From the NCBI GenBank assembly GCA_937870825.1, contig CALMZO010000444.1, positions 1 through 43,865 on the forward strand: DNA of 43,865 nucleotides. Direction: 5' to 3'. The notes under the pieces were generated by a model, which was not told where the DNA came from, did not search any database, and saw only the letters and a list, made by a program, of their open reading frames with translations. The DNA comes from an uncultured Chloroflexota bacterium (GTDB taxonomy: Bacteria > Chloroflexota > Anaerolineae > UBA4142 > SHND01). Numbering within the stretch: position 1 is the stretch's first letter; every line of letters begins with the position of its first letter. Made by a program: the position numbers and the translations under genes. Below are positions 9,701 to 17,649 of this stretch, piece by piece.

Positions 9701-10231
9701 GCCGTCCCAACCCACCAAATCCACAATCGTCGCGAGCGCGGCGGGCGAACATGGCGTTGAATTGCCGTTGCAGCCGAGCGGCGTTGTGGTATTCACGAGC
9801 GCAACTTTGCCGCCCGTGCCGCTCATATTGATCGGAGTTGCATCGGTGACATCGGGCGTTGGCAGCGCGGTTGTGCCGCCGCTGCCTTGCGCTTCTTGAA
9901 TCAGGAGATATTGTCCCGGCGCGAGCGAGCCGGAGAGGGGTGTAAGCTGCGTGGACGAAGAACCAAAATTTCCTGTGCCGGTCGCGCTCGTGTACTGAAT
10001 GGACCAGCCCGCGACCGAAACGGTTGTTGTGCCGCGATTAAAGAGTTCGACAAAATCGTGGGTGTACGTCGCGCCGCTGTTGCCGCCGCCGCCGTACACT
10101 TGCGAGATGACAATGTTCGGGGAAACTGCTTGCGCGCTCGACGCGCCAAGGACCAAGACCAACGCCAAACAAGCAACCAACATAACGACCAAGCCAAGCG
10201 TACGCGGCATGGACGCAAAGTGATGCATCAT
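6797..10231 (-). CDS. secreted ExeM/NucH-like nuclease (lamin-tail, OB-like, EEP and PKD domains, PxKF end)
   Basis: A large extracellular nuclease, 1144 aa from the ATG at 10231, chosen because aaggag sits four bases upstream; a further in-frame ATG at 10267 lacks this. A signal peptide is followed by SSAQAVSP. Then come a lamin-tail domain (IVISQVYGGGGNSG...HDFVELFN), a Big_5-like domain (NPANGATGVAVNANLDVTFSE), an OB-fold-like region, and an endonuclease/exonuclease/phosphatase domain with VVGLNLLNFFNTFDG, NPDILAVNEIEND, VDVNHLKSKG, ILIVGDLNSYAQEDP and VSDHDPVI. A PKD domain (PPTVDAGGPY) and a C-terminal PxKF-type module (VVKAGSNVPIKFSLGGDYG) end it. It probably degrades extracellular DNA for nutrients. 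Six consecutive Asn codons (GTT repeats near 9006) form a small microsatellite. Confidence 0.88.
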   Translation of the reverse strand: MMHHFASMPRTLGLVVMLVACLALVLVLGASSAQAVSPNIVISQVYGGGGNSGATYTHDFVELFNRGTTTVSVAGWSIQYTSATGTGNFGSSSTQLTPLSGSLAPGQYLLIQEAQGSGGTTALPTPDVTDATPINMSGTGGKVALVNTTTPLGCNGNSTPCSPAALATIVDLVGWDGANFFEGSAAAPATTNTTAVLRAGNGCTDTDQNGADFSASAPTPRNSASPLNPCPLDQAPAVDNTNPANGATGVAVNANLDVTFSEAVNVSAASFDVTCSSSGTHAVNVSGGPTTFTLDPTTDFANGDSCALTIFANQVSDQDANDPPDNMSANVVVNFSSGNVCAASYTPIFDIQGSGLNAAITGTVTTRGVVVGDYEGASPTLRGFYLQDESGDGNDATSDGIFVFNNNNNNVALGDVVRVTGNASEFQGQTQISASTILNCGSGSVAPVDVTFPVSSPDFLEQYEGMLVRLPQTLYVTEHFQLGRFNQVVMSADGRLQQPTHVTTPGAAANALQAQNNLNRIIIDDALQNQNPDPILFGRGGNPLSASNTLRGGDTATNIVGVMTYTWAGNSASGNAYRVRPINALGGGVPNFQATNARPSSPPNVGGSLRVVGLNLLNFFNTFDGLPDTVDNCAGGVGGAAMDCRGADTQAEFDRQYPKTVAAILQMNPDILAVNEIENDGYGASSAIQFLTDRLNDATAPGTYAFIDVDAGTGQVNALGTDAIKVGMLYKPARVTPVGQTAALNSVAFVNGGDSEPRSRPSLAQAFQTNDGAVFIVDVNHLKSKGSACDAPDAGDGQGNCNVVRTNAANELANWLASDPTGTGDADILIVGDLNSYAQEDPVTALENAGYINLVEHLLGADAYSFVFDGQWGYLDYALGTSSLLAQVAGVGDYHINADEPSVLDYNTNFKTANLQNTLYSPDEFRVSDHDPVIIGLDLVNSPPTVDAGGPYHVVTGQTVQVNATGSDPDGDAVAFEWDLDNNGSFETPGQSATFDSTGYPVPSTQTIRVRASDPFGHSAIAETTVSIRFAFEGFFPPVDNRPVFNVVKAGSNVPIKFSLGGDYGMNIFVAGYPKSEPIACDADADTDGIEETDTPGKSELKYSAENQQYHYNWKTNKNWSGTCRQLVIKFSDGSTRRANFKFK

Positions 10232-10651
10232 GGTTCTCCTTATGAGATTGGAAAGATGGGGGTGCAATGTGAACGCGCCTCATACCACATTGTGCGAGAC
10301 GCCAGTGTTGCATGGTATTGTATGTTATTCTGCCTTACCTTGACGCAGAATCGTCACAGAGGAATCGGGGGAAATCCGACTCGGGCACGGAGGATGAGAG
10401 TGTCACACGACTGCGCGAATTGTAGCACAAGCGGAGTGGTGTATCAAATCAATTTTAAAAACAAATCGTCGCTCGCGTACCAAGATGAACAGTGACGTCC
10501 TCGGTCGAAACCCAAACATTTCGGTAACGCTTCCGACGACATCACGCTATCCTTCCTGCTGCAGGGTGAACCTCAATTGAAAAAAGGCGCAGGCGCGTCG
10601 TGTCATACTTTGTTGCGCTCGCGCGCCGTCATGTGAATGGTGATGTGTAGG
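10232..10651. other. upstream region of the nuclease gene
   Basis: No gene is supported in about 420 bases. It should contain the minus-strand promoter of the nuclease gene. A 7-bp inverted repeat (attctgc 10327-10333 / gcagaat 10345-10351) spaced by 11 bases could be an operator, but nothing else supports this. Confidence 0.4.
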
Positions 10652-10695
10652 AAACAAAAATTCGGAGGTCACAAACGGCCTCCGAATTTTTGTTT
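10652..10695 (-). terminator. intrinsic terminator of the BspA-type gene
   Basis: A perfect 17-bp stem (10652-10668 with 10679-10695) ends in A/T tracts on both sides. It follows the stop codon at 10703 directly on the minus strand. Confidence 0.85.
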
Positions 10696-10702
10696 CGTGA
10701 TT

Positions 10703-13700
10703 CTACTTTTTAAAGGTAAAGGTGAGCGACTTGGTGTTGCCGATGGCGTTGCGCGCTTTGACGAACCATTTGTAATTGCCCGGGGGCAGCACGTTCGTCG
10801 TGGTGGCTTGCGGATTTGTCGCCACTTTTTTGAACACGGTCTTGTTCGTCGCCGCATTCTTAACGATGATTTGATAATCCGTCGCGCAGTCCACTGCCGT
10901 CCACGTGAATTTCACTTTGCCTGTCGTTACTGTCGCATCCTTTTTTGGTTTCTTGAGTTTGGGTTTGGTGGGTTTGGCGACACCGCCGTCGGTAATGCTC
11001 CATGCGTCGGCAGACATCATGTTCGCCCGCGCCGTCTCGCCTTCACAATAGGTGCTGTTGCCGCCGCTAAAGGTGATGCCGCTCTGCAGCACTTGCGCGT
11101 CCCAACCGTTGAGCAGCGCGTCATAGTTGGATGTGGAGAGCGTGACGCCCGTGAACATTCTGGATGCATTCGTAAGTGAAGCGACATTCCAACTGCCGAT
11201 GTTCTGATTGAACGCGAGCGCGCCATAGAACATCTCTTCCATATTGGTGACGTTGGCGGTGTTCCAATTCGCGATGGACTGATTGAACGCAGCCGCTTCA
11301 TAGAACATCTCTTCCATATTGGTGACGTTCGCGGTGTTCCAACTGCCGATGTTTTGGTTGAACGCCGCGGCGTCATAGAACATCCCGCTCATGTCGGTGA
11401 CGTTGGCGGTATTCCAACCGCCGATATTCTGATTGAAGGCAGTGGCGCCGGAGAACATGTAATACATGTTAGTGACGTTCGCGGTGTTCCAACTGCCGAT
11501 GTTTTGGTTGAAGGCGGCGTTGTCGTAGAACATCTCACTCATATCGGTCACATTGGCGGTGTTCCAGTTCCCGATGGGCTGATTGAACGCGGCGGCGCCG
11601 TCAAACATCATACTCATGTTGGTGACGTTGGCGGTGTTCCAATTCCCGATGGGCTGATTGAACGCAGCAACGTAATAGAACATCTCACTCATATCGGTGA
11701 CATTGGCAGTGTTCCAACCGCTGATGTTCGCGTTGAACGCGCTGGCATCGCGGAACATCGCACTCATATTGGTAACGTTGGCGGTGTTCCAACTGCCGAT
11801 ATTCTGATTGAAAGCGGTGGCGTCATAGAACATCCCGCTCATGTCGGTGACGTTGGCGGTATTCCAACCGCCGATTGGCTGATTGAACGTGGCGGCGCCG
11901 GAGAACATGTAATTCATGTCGGTGACATTGGCAGTGTTCCAACTGCCGATGTTTTGGTTGAAGGCGGCGGCGCCGGAGAACATGCCACTCATATTGGTCA
12001 CGTTGGCAGTGTTCCAGTTCCCGATGGGCTGATTGAACGCAGCCGCGTTGTAGAACATGGAATCCATGTTGGTGACATTGGCAGTGTTCCAACTGCCGAT
12101 ATTCTGATTGAAAGCGGCGGCGAACAGGAACATGGAACTCATAGCGGTGACGTTGGCGGTGTTCCAACCGCTGATGTTCGCGTTGAACGCGCTCGCAAAA
12201 GTGAACATGGAACTCATGTCGGTGACGTTGGCGGTGTTCCAACCGCCGATTGGCTGATTGAACGCGCTCGCGGAAGAGAACATGGAACTCATATCGGTGA
12301 CGTTGGCAGTGTTCCAACCGCTGATGTTCGCGTTGAACGCGCCCGCGGAAAAGAACATGCCACTCATATCGGTCACATTGGCGGTGTTCCAACTGCCAAT
12401 GTTTTGATTGAACGCGCCCGCAAAAGTGAACATGGAACTCATATCGGTGACGTTGGCGGTGTTCCAACTACCGATGTTTTGATTGAACGCGAAGTCGTTG
12501 CGGAACATCTCACTCATATCGGTGACATTGGCAGTGTTCCAACTGCCAATGTTCCCATTGAACGCGTTGGCAAAACTGAACATCTGACTCATATTGGTGA
12601 CATTGGCGGTGTTCCAACTGCCGATATTCTGATTGAACGCGGTGGCTTCCTCGAACATCCCACTCATATTGGTCACGTTGGCAGTGTTCCAACTGCCGAT
12701 GTTCTGATTGAACGTACCGGCTTGGCGAAACATGCTTCTCATATCGGTGACGTTGGCGGTGTTCCAACTGCCAATGTTTTGATTAAACGCGGCGGCGCCG
12801 TGAAACATACCACTCATGTCGGTGACGTTGGCGGTGTTCCAACTGCCAATGTTTTGATTGAACGCGGCGGCACCGTAGAACATGCTGCTCATATTTGTGA
12901 CGTTGGCGGTGTTCCAACTGCTGATGTTCCCGTTGAATGCGCTCGCGTGGATGAACATGTAACTCATATCGGTGACGTTGGCAGTGTTCCAACTGTTAAG
13001 GTTTTGGTTGAACGCGGCAGCGTTTGCGAACATGTCTTGCATCATGGCGACGTTAGCGGTGTTCCAACTGCCGATATTCTGATTGAAGGCGGCGGCGTCA
13101 AGGAACATGAAACTCATATCGGTGACGTTGGCAGTGTTCCAACCGCCGAGGTTTTGGTTGAAGGCGGCGGCACCGGCGAACATGGAACTGAGGTTGGTCA
13201 CGCCGGAAAGGTCGGGAGTGTCGGTCGCTTGCCCCGCCAGATTGGCACAACCGGCAAAGGCGGATTCCATCGAAGTCCATTTGCCCGTTCCCCACTGCTC
13301 AATTGTCAGCAGCTTGAGCCGGTCGCCACCATAGTTGAAATAGATGCGCGGAAAGCCGGTTTTCGAGCCAGTGTTGTCCTGGATGCGAACGGTATAGGTC
13401 CCCACCGCGCCATAACTGCACGTATAGTTTCCCGTTCGCGCGGTGGCTTCGTTGGTCCCGTCGTTGTTGCAGTCCACGTTATAGTTGTAGCCGCCGCCGG
13501 TGGTCGGGATGGTGAATTGGGTGCTTGACGATGTGCCGGGGTTATTCGTCTTGACGGTGATGACAAAATGGTCGGAAGGCGCGGCGTTCGGTCGGGCGAA
13601 TTGTCCAGGCGCGTTGGTTTGCGGCAGTGTGCCTGCCTGCGCCGCAGTCCTCGATGGGAGTGGAAATAGGATTGCGCCGACGAGGACGCAAGCGACGATG

Positions 13701-13732
13701 CTCCAAGCGCGAAAAAATTTGAGGCGAAACAT
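10703..13732 (-). CDS. BspA/DUF285-type repeat surface protein, 1009 aa
   Basis: The start at 13732 has an aaaggag site nine bases upstream on the minus strand; an in-frame start at 13840 is less likely. A signal peptide (hydrophobic stretch ending near PSRTAAQA) is followed by a PKD-like region with FTIPTTGGGYNYNVDCNNDG and GTYTVRIQDN. Then come about 26 near-identical 25-residue repeats of the form FNQNIGSWNTANVTDMSxMF plus a degenerate 27th. The C-terminal 100 residues resemble a fibronectin-type-III domain (KVKFTWTAVDCATDYQI). Such PF03382/BspA-like repeats are found on secreted or cell-surface proteins thought to act in adhesion. The homogeneous 75-bp DNA repeats imply recent expansion or gene conversion. 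The protein ends in FTFKK, loosely like the FKFK end of the neighbouring nuclease. Confidence 0.9.
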   Translation of the reverse strand: MFRLKFFRAWSIVACVLVGAILFPLPSRTAAQAGTLPQTNAPGQFARPNAAPSDHFVITVKTNNPGTSSSTQFTIPTTGGGYNYNVDCNNDGTNEATARTGNYTCSYGAVGTYTVRIQDNTGSKTGFPRIYFNYGGDRLKLLTIEQWGTGKWTSMESAFAGCANLAGQATDTPDLSGVTNLSSMFAGAAAFNQNLGGWNTANVTDMSFMFLDAAAFNQNIGSWNTANVAMMQDMFANAAAFNQNLNSWNTANVTDMSYMFIHASAFNGNISSWNTANVTNMSSMFYGAAAFNQNIGSWNTANVTDMSGMFHGAAAFNQNIGSWNTANVTDMRSMFRQAGTFNQNIGSWNTANVTNMSGMFEEATAFNQNIGSWNTANVTNMSQMFSFANAFNGNIGSWNTANVTDMSEMFRNDFAFNQNIGSWNTANVTDMSSMFTFAGAFNQNIGSWNTANVTDMSGMFFSAGAFNANISGWNTANVTDMSSMFSSASAFNQPIGGWNTANVTDMSSMFTFASAFNANISGWNTANVTAMSSMFLFAAAFNQNIGSWNTANVTNMDSMFYNAAAFNQPIGNWNTANVTNMSGMFSGAAAFNQNIGSWNTANVTDMNYMFSGAATFNQPIGGWNTANVTDMSGMFYDATAFNQNIGSWNTANVTNMSAMFRDASAFNANISGWNTANVTDMSEMFYYVAAFNQPIGNWNTANVTNMSMMFDGAAAFNQPIGNWNTANVTDMSEMFYDNAAFNQNIGSWNTANVTNMYYMFSGATAFNQNIGGWNTANVTDMSGMFYDAAAFNQNIGSWNTANVTNMEEMFYEAAAFNQSIANWNTANVTNMEEMFYGALAFNQNIGSWNVASLTNASRMFTGVTLSTSNYDALLNGWDAQVLQSGITFSGGNSTYCEGETARANMMSADAWSITDGGVAKPTKPKLKKPKKDATVTTGKVKFTWTAVDCATDYQIIVKNAATNKTVFKKVATNPQATTTNVLPPGNYKWFVKARNAIGNTKSLTFTFKK
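11165..13190 (-). repeat. about 27 tandem 75-bp coding repeats
   Basis: The 75-bp unit recurs in phase (for example ggtgacgttggcggtgttcc on the + strand) and encodes the 25-residue repeat. The two strands are both free of stops over most of the array, which produces a spurious long antisense frame. Confidence 0.9.
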
Positions 13733-13910
13733 AACGAATGGCTCCTTTAATTTGGCTTGCGATATCTCGTCAGCGAGGGTGTGCGGGGCGGGGGAGATAC
13801 AAAAAACCGCACGCAAAAATTTTTGTGTGGGGCTTGCCAATCAATGAAATCTGACCGGGCGCATAGTATCACACTTGGACGCGTTTGCGCGTTACCAACC
13901 TTTCAATTTG

Positions 13911-15374
13911 TTATCGAAACGTCCGCCACAACCCAATTGCCAACACCAACACCGCGCACCAACCGCTGAATCCCGACAGTCCCCACAAGAGCAATGCAAA
14001 TTCCGATTGCGAAAAAAACGTCGGCGCGACGCGCAACAACGCGGCGGTGTTGCCCAATACAAACAGCCACGTCACCAAAGCCGGGTCTGCCAACGCGCGT
14101 TTGCCGCTAAATCCTGGCGTCATTCGCACCGCCATTCCAAAAATCAAGAGTGTCAAAAATCCCACGAACAACGCGTGCCGCGCGGCATCTTGCGGAATGG
14201 AAATCATTTCGTTGACGTACGGCAGCACGCGCAGCACATCCAACGACGCGCCGACCACGAGCCATACGAATGCGGCATAAATCAACAACTCGAATCGTCC
14301 GTACCCGCCGCTCTCGGGAAAATTCGCGCGCGATGGTTTTCGCAAATGCGGCAGGGCCATCGCGAGCACGAAAATCAAAATGCACGCGTTCAAGAGAATG
14401 ACGCCGACAAGGGCGAGCGCGTCAAAAAGCAGCACATAGAGAAAATTCGCGCGCAGCACGCGTCCCGTCAACACGAGCGCGTCATCCGCGATGCCGATGA
14501 AATACGGCAGTACGCGCAGCCCAAGCCCGAGCAAATAAAAATTCGTGAGCGTGCGCCAAATGCCGCGCGGCGGTACGGCGAGCCGCAAAAACAACGGCAG
14601 GTTGCGAATCGAAAACACAAACGTCATCGGCAGCGCGACGCCGTACAAAATCAAATTGATTACGAGTTGGTCATAACGCGGCGCGAGCACATGTTTCACT
14701 TGCGACACCACATTCCACACGCCAAACAGATTGAACAAAAACGCGAGCGCGAGCGAAATAAGCGCGAGCTGCGTCAGGGGTTCTACGGAATACGCCGCCG
14801 CGTCTTGGGTAAATGCTCCCTCGCTGCGTTGTTTCGACGCATGCGCTCTCGTTGGCGCGAGCATCGAAATAATCACCACCATTCCGCCCATTTCCAAAAT
14901 TGCCGACAACAAAAACAACGCGCGCAAAATTTCGCTCGTGCCGACGATTCCTGCCAACGGCTGTACCACACTGCGTAACACAATCCCCGCGACGAGCAAG
15001 CCGAACGCGTACGGCAAGCGCGCAATTCCTTTACGAGACGCTATCACAATGGCTGTGCGAATCCAATTCCCTTTCAAGTTTTCTTGATTATCCAAAGTAG
15101 GCGAGTCTGCTAAATTCATTGCGATAGCGTCTCGAAGGTTCGTCCCGCGCAGACGCGGCAAAAAATACAATCCCATTCCCAACACAAACAATCCAACCCA
15201 CCCGAACAATTGCGCGTGTCCGTGCGCCTGAACGAGCGCGCCGTACCACGCACCGGGCGTCATGCCGAACGCGAGCGCGGTGGCGAGGAACGCGCCATAG
15301 CCAAAACCGGCGGTGAGCGCAACGAGCAGCGCGGCGGAAATGAACAGAACGTGAAGGTGGCGCGACCAGGACAT
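13911..15374 (-). CDS. NnrS-like multi-pass membrane protein
   Basis: A 487-aa protein with about 12 hydrophobic segments. The N-terminal region contains YGALVQAHGHAQLFGWVGLF and GLYFLPRLRG, where conserved His residues in transmembrane helices match NnrS-type haem/copper membrane proteins associated with nitric-oxide metabolism; related His patterns occur in haem-copper oxidases, so the label is not certain. A second motif, DAARHALFVGFLTLLIFGMAVRMTPGFSG, resembles the C-terminal half of NnrS. A hydrophilic loop of about 25 residues (NLADSPTLDNQENLK) sits after helix 3. The start is the ATG at 15374 with a short aaggga upstream. No nitrogen-oxide reductase genes are nearby, so the role is open. 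Confidence 0.7.
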   Translation of the reverse strand: MSWSRHLHVLFISAALLVALTAGFGYGAFLATALAFGMTPGAWYGALVQAHGHAQLFGWVGLFVLGMGLYFLPRLRGTNLRDAIAMNLADSPTLDNQENLKGNWIRTAIVIASRKGIARLPYAFGLLVAGIVLRSVVQPLAGIVGTSEILRALFLLSAILEMGGMVVIISMLAPTRAHASKQRSEGAFTQDAAAYSVEPLTQLALISLALAFLFNLFGVWNVVSQVKHVLAPRYDQLVINLILYGVALPMTFVFSIRNLPLFLRLAVPPRGIWRTLTNFYLLGLGLRVLPYFIGIADDALVLTGRVLRANFLYVLLFDALALVGVILLNACILIFVLAMALPHLRKPSRANFPESGGYGRFELLIYAAFVWLVVGASLDVLRVLPYVNEMISIPQDAARHALFVGFLTLLIFGMAVRMTPGFSGKRALADPALVTWLFVLGNTAALLRVAPTFFSQSEFALLLWGLSGFSGWCAVLVLAIGLWRTFR

Positions 15375-15516
15375 TTGTCCCTTAAATTTTGGTCATTGTC
15401 CCGACGAAAATGAGTACCAAACTTTTGGGCGCGTGGGACAAATGACAGATGTTTGAGACTGCTTGTGGCAGCATAATGCAGCCATCAACAGGGATTCGGA
15501 TTTCAAGGAGTTGAAG

Positions 15517-15546
15517 ATGTGCGACCCGCACACCCACGCCGAATGA
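15517..15546 (+). CDS. possible nine-codon leader peptide upstream of doxX
   Basis: An ATG at 15517 follows a textbook aaggag site at seven-base spacing and encodes M-C-D-P-H-T-H-A-E before a stop. The peptide is rich in His and Cys. A 9-bp hairpin lies 18 bases downstream and the DoxX start codon 62 bases downstream. This arrangement looks like a leader peptide with an attenuator, but it could be chance. Confidence 0.3.
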   Translation: MCDPHTHAE

Positions 15547-15563
15547 AAATGTGGGCGCGGTAG

Positions 15564-15582
15564 GACAAATTTGAAATTTGTC
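15564..15582 (+). repeat. palindromic hairpin before doxX
   Basis: gacaaattt (15564-15572) and aaatttgtc (15574-15582) form a perfect 9-bp palindrome around one base. It could fold in the doxX leader or be a short intergenic palindromic repeat; a similar design (a stem around TTTCAAA) occurs at 17545-17565. Confidence 0.5.
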
Positions 15583-15607
15583 GTACATTTTCAAGAGAGA
15601 TGAAACC

Positions 15608-16252
15608 ATGAAAGCTGTAATCAATTTTTTCCGCCCGGAGAATGTGCAAGTGCAAGACCCGCCGTTCACCAAATTCGTTTTTGGCAACTCTGCATTCTCG
15701 ATTGTGTGGCTTGTCGTGCGCCTCTGGCTCGGCTGGCAGTGGATTAACGCCGCTTCGCACAAAATCTTTTTGAGCGACAAAGCCACCGGCGACACGCTCT
15801 GGGGTCAAATCAATCCCGCATGGATGGTCACGGGTGACGCGCTCAAAGGATACTGGATGAACGCCTTGAAAGTGGAACCAAGACCCGTCATCTATTTCGA
15901 CTGGTATCGCGGTTTCATTCAATACCTCGTGGACATTCAAGCATACACATGGTTCGCGCAATTGATTGCGGTCGGTGAACTACTCGTCGGCATCGCGTTG
16001 GTACTGGGAATCTTTACCGGCATCGCCGCCTTCTTTGGCGCATTCATGAACTGGAACTTTTTGATGGCAGGCACCGCCAGTTCCAACCCGCTCTTGTTCG
16101 TTCTCGCGCTGCTCTTGGTTCTGGCTTGGAAAAACGCCGGATACATCGGACTTGACCGCTTCTTGCTCCCGTTGCTCGGCACACCATGGAAAGTCGGATA
16201 CTTGCTCAATCCGGGTGAACGCAAGTTGAATCCTAAACCCGTTCGAGCATAA
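15608..16252 (+). CDS. DoxX-family membrane protein
   Basis: A 214-aa integral membrane protein with four main hydrophobic segments. It has the family-typical opening SIVWLVVRLWLGWQWINAASHK, then WFAQLIAVGELLVGIALVLG and FGAFMNWNFLMAGTASSNPL. These match the DoxX/DoxD family, members of which form the membrane subunit of thiosulfate:quinone oxidoreductase or act in redox homeostasis. I cannot assign a substrate. The ATG at 15608 is chosen over 15578 because an agagag ribosome-binding site precedes it and it starts the conserved sequence. A terminator follows at 16373-16390. Confidence 0.85.
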   Translation: MKAVINFFRPENVQVQDPPFTKFVFGNSAFSIVWLVVRLWLGWQWINAASHKIFLSDKATGDTLWGQINPAWMVTGDALKGYWMNALKVEPRPVIYFDWYRGFIQYLVDIQAYTWFAQLIAVGELLVGIALVLGIFTGIAAFFGAFMNWNFLMAGTASSNPLLFVLALLLVLAWKNAGYIGLDRFLLPLLGTPWKVGYLLNPGERKLNPKPVRA

Positions 16253-16372
16253 CGCTCAAAAGCGTGTGAGAAAAAAGAACACTTTGTCAACGCCGCCGTC
16301 ACATGCAACGGTAGCGGTCAAAGCGCAAAACAAATAAACACGCGCACAATCGAATAGCTCCACACGAAAAAT

Positions 16373-16398
16373 TCCAAGCATCCGCTTGGAGTTTTTTA
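16373..16398 (+). terminator. intrinsic terminator of doxX
   Basis: tccaagc (16373-16379) and gcttgga (16384-16390) form a stem followed by gttttttatt. It lies at the junction with the convergent nitrilase-family gene ending at 16396. Confidence 0.75.
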
Positions 16399-17304
16399 TT
16401 CGGCGTGATTCAACTCGCGGTGAAATTTCAATGCGCCCAAATTTTCAAAACTTCCGCCGCGCACAACGCCTTGTTCGTACATTGGAAAATGTTGTTGACT
16501 ATCGCGCAGTTGTTTCAACATTTGCGACATGCCCAGCGTGCCAAATTCGCGCGCGCGCGTTACACGTTCGAGGTCAAGAATTTCGGTGAGAATCATTTCG
16601 CTGTCGCCTGCGGTTTGCAGCACGCGCCCATCCGGGTCAACGACAATGGATTTTCCGCCGCCCCACGGTCCAATCCCGTTCACGCCCACGAAATAACATT
16701 GATTGAAAATCGCGTTCGCTTGACTCAACACCAATTCGAGCGGACGGTCTGACGTGGGTGTCATCGTCGGCTGCAAAATCACTTGCGCGCCGAGCCACGC
16801 GAGCGAACGCGCGACTTCGGGGAACCACAAGTCATAACAAATGCAAAGCCCAACGCGTCCAATGTCAGGAATATCGAAAACACAAAATTCATTTCCCGCG
16901 CGCGTTCCTGATTCGTACGGATACCATGGAAACATTTTGCGATATTTTGCGACAATCTCCCCATCGGGCGAAATCGCGAGCGCGGTGTTGTACAACGCGT
17001 CGCCGTCCACTTCGTACATCGAGCCCGGCACGAGCCATTTTTTTACGCGGCGCGCAATGTCACACAATGGTTCCGTGAGCGGTCCGGGAATCGTCTGCGC
17101 GTTTTTGCGCCACGTATCCGGTTTCTCTGTCGCGACAAATTGCACCAGTCCGGGCACGACGAGCTCGTGAAACAAAATCAACTGCGTCCATGGAAACGAA
17201 CGCGCGATTTGTGTTGCCGCGTCGCCCATCTTTTTCACCGTCGCGTCCGCATCCCACGGGACAACGGACATTTGCACTCCCGCAATTCCGAGTAGTCGAG
17301 ACAT
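16396..17304 (-). CDS. carbon-nitrogen hydrolase (nitrilase superfamily)
   Basis: A 302-aa amidase/nitrilase-superfamily enzyme. The Glu-Lys-Cys catalytic triad is visible: Glu47 (FHELVVPG), Lys123 (KYRKMFPWYP) and Cys156 (CICYDLWFPE). The family fold is an alpha-beta-beta-alpha sandwich that hydrolyses amides or nitriles. AREFGTLGMSQMLKQLRD and the C-terminal PMYEQGVVRG resemble aliphatic amidase/formamidase-like members, but the substrate is not assignable. The ATG at 17304 has an aaggagc site; a longer frame to 17340 lacks one. No neighbouring genes suggest a pathway. Confidence 0.88.
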   Translation of the reverse strand: MSRLLGIAGVQMSVVPWDADATVKKMGDAATQIARSFPWTQLILFHELVVPGLVQFVATEKPDTWRKNAQTIPGPLTEPLCDIARRVKKWLVPGSMYEVDGDALYNTALAISPDGEIVAKYRKMFPWYPYESGTRAGNEFCVFDIPDIGRVGLCICYDLWFPEVARSLAWLGAQVILQPTMTPTSDRPLELVLSQANAIFNQCYFVGVNGIGPWGGGKSIVVDPDGRVLQTAGDSEMILTEILDLERVTRAREFGTLGMSQMLKQLRDSQQHFPMYEQGVVRGGSFENLGALKFHRELNHAE

Positions 17305-17512
17305 GTTCGCTCCTTGCGAATCGCGAATCGCGAATGGCATATCGCGATTCGCAAATCATAAATCGTAAAAACTGTTAACTGATAACTGATTACTGATTAC
17401 TGACCACTATCGCACCACCACACTATCGTACTCTCTCACAAATTCTATCACACGCGCGAAATCTTTGTTTGACATGCCCTGCGATTCCCGTACAATCTTT
17501 TTTGCAAAACAT
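17305..17512. other. intergenic region with degenerate short repeats
   Basis: The non-coding stretch 17305-17649 contains repeated gaatcgcgaatcgcg words (17322-17362), then runs of aactgataactgattactg type (17371-17402), then cactatcg words (17403-17430). The same words recur elsewhere in the window (24750-24795, 29010-29095). No gene is supported. The structured leader at 17513-17623 forms the right part of this gap. Confidence 0.6.
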
Positions 17513-17623
17513 CACCGAATAAATTCGGTGTCCCAAAAAGGTAGAAATCAGTTTCAAACTGATTTAACATGCCAACCCCATTCATTGGGTTTTTACCTTT
17601 TTGAGCCGTGAAATTCATTTCAC
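17513..17623 (+). ncRNA. structured leader upstream of the aldehyde dehydrogenase
   Basis: Four stems fall in 111 bases: caccgaa/ttcggtg (17513-17530), an outer aaaaaggta/taccttttt (17535-17543 with 17594-17602), a nested 9-10-bp hairpin (17545-17565), and a small ccca/tggg hairpin (17577-17589), followed by gtgaaa/tttcac (17608-17623). The outer stem with two inner hairpins makes a three-way junction. The leader ends 26 bases before the start codon. It may be a cis-regulatory RNA or a mobile palindromic repeat element; I cannot match it to a known riboswitch class. Confidence 0.4.
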
Positions 17624-17649
17624 CGCATCATTCCAATGGAGGAATCGTT

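Noticed and set aside
11165..13190. Direct repeats as a possible CRISPR array
   Set aside because: The 75-bp units are contiguous, in frame and have no unique spacers.
11354..13528. Long plus-strand open frame (about 724 codons) across the repeat gene
   Set aside because: It is an antisense artefact of the 75-bp repeats; it has no good start signal and the minus-strand product has a signal peptide, recognisable repeats and a terminator.
15372..15444. 10-bp inverted repeat catttgtccc / gggacaaatg around the NnrS-like start
   Set aside because: It could hide the start codon, but the loop is 53 bases and nothing else supports a regulatory role.
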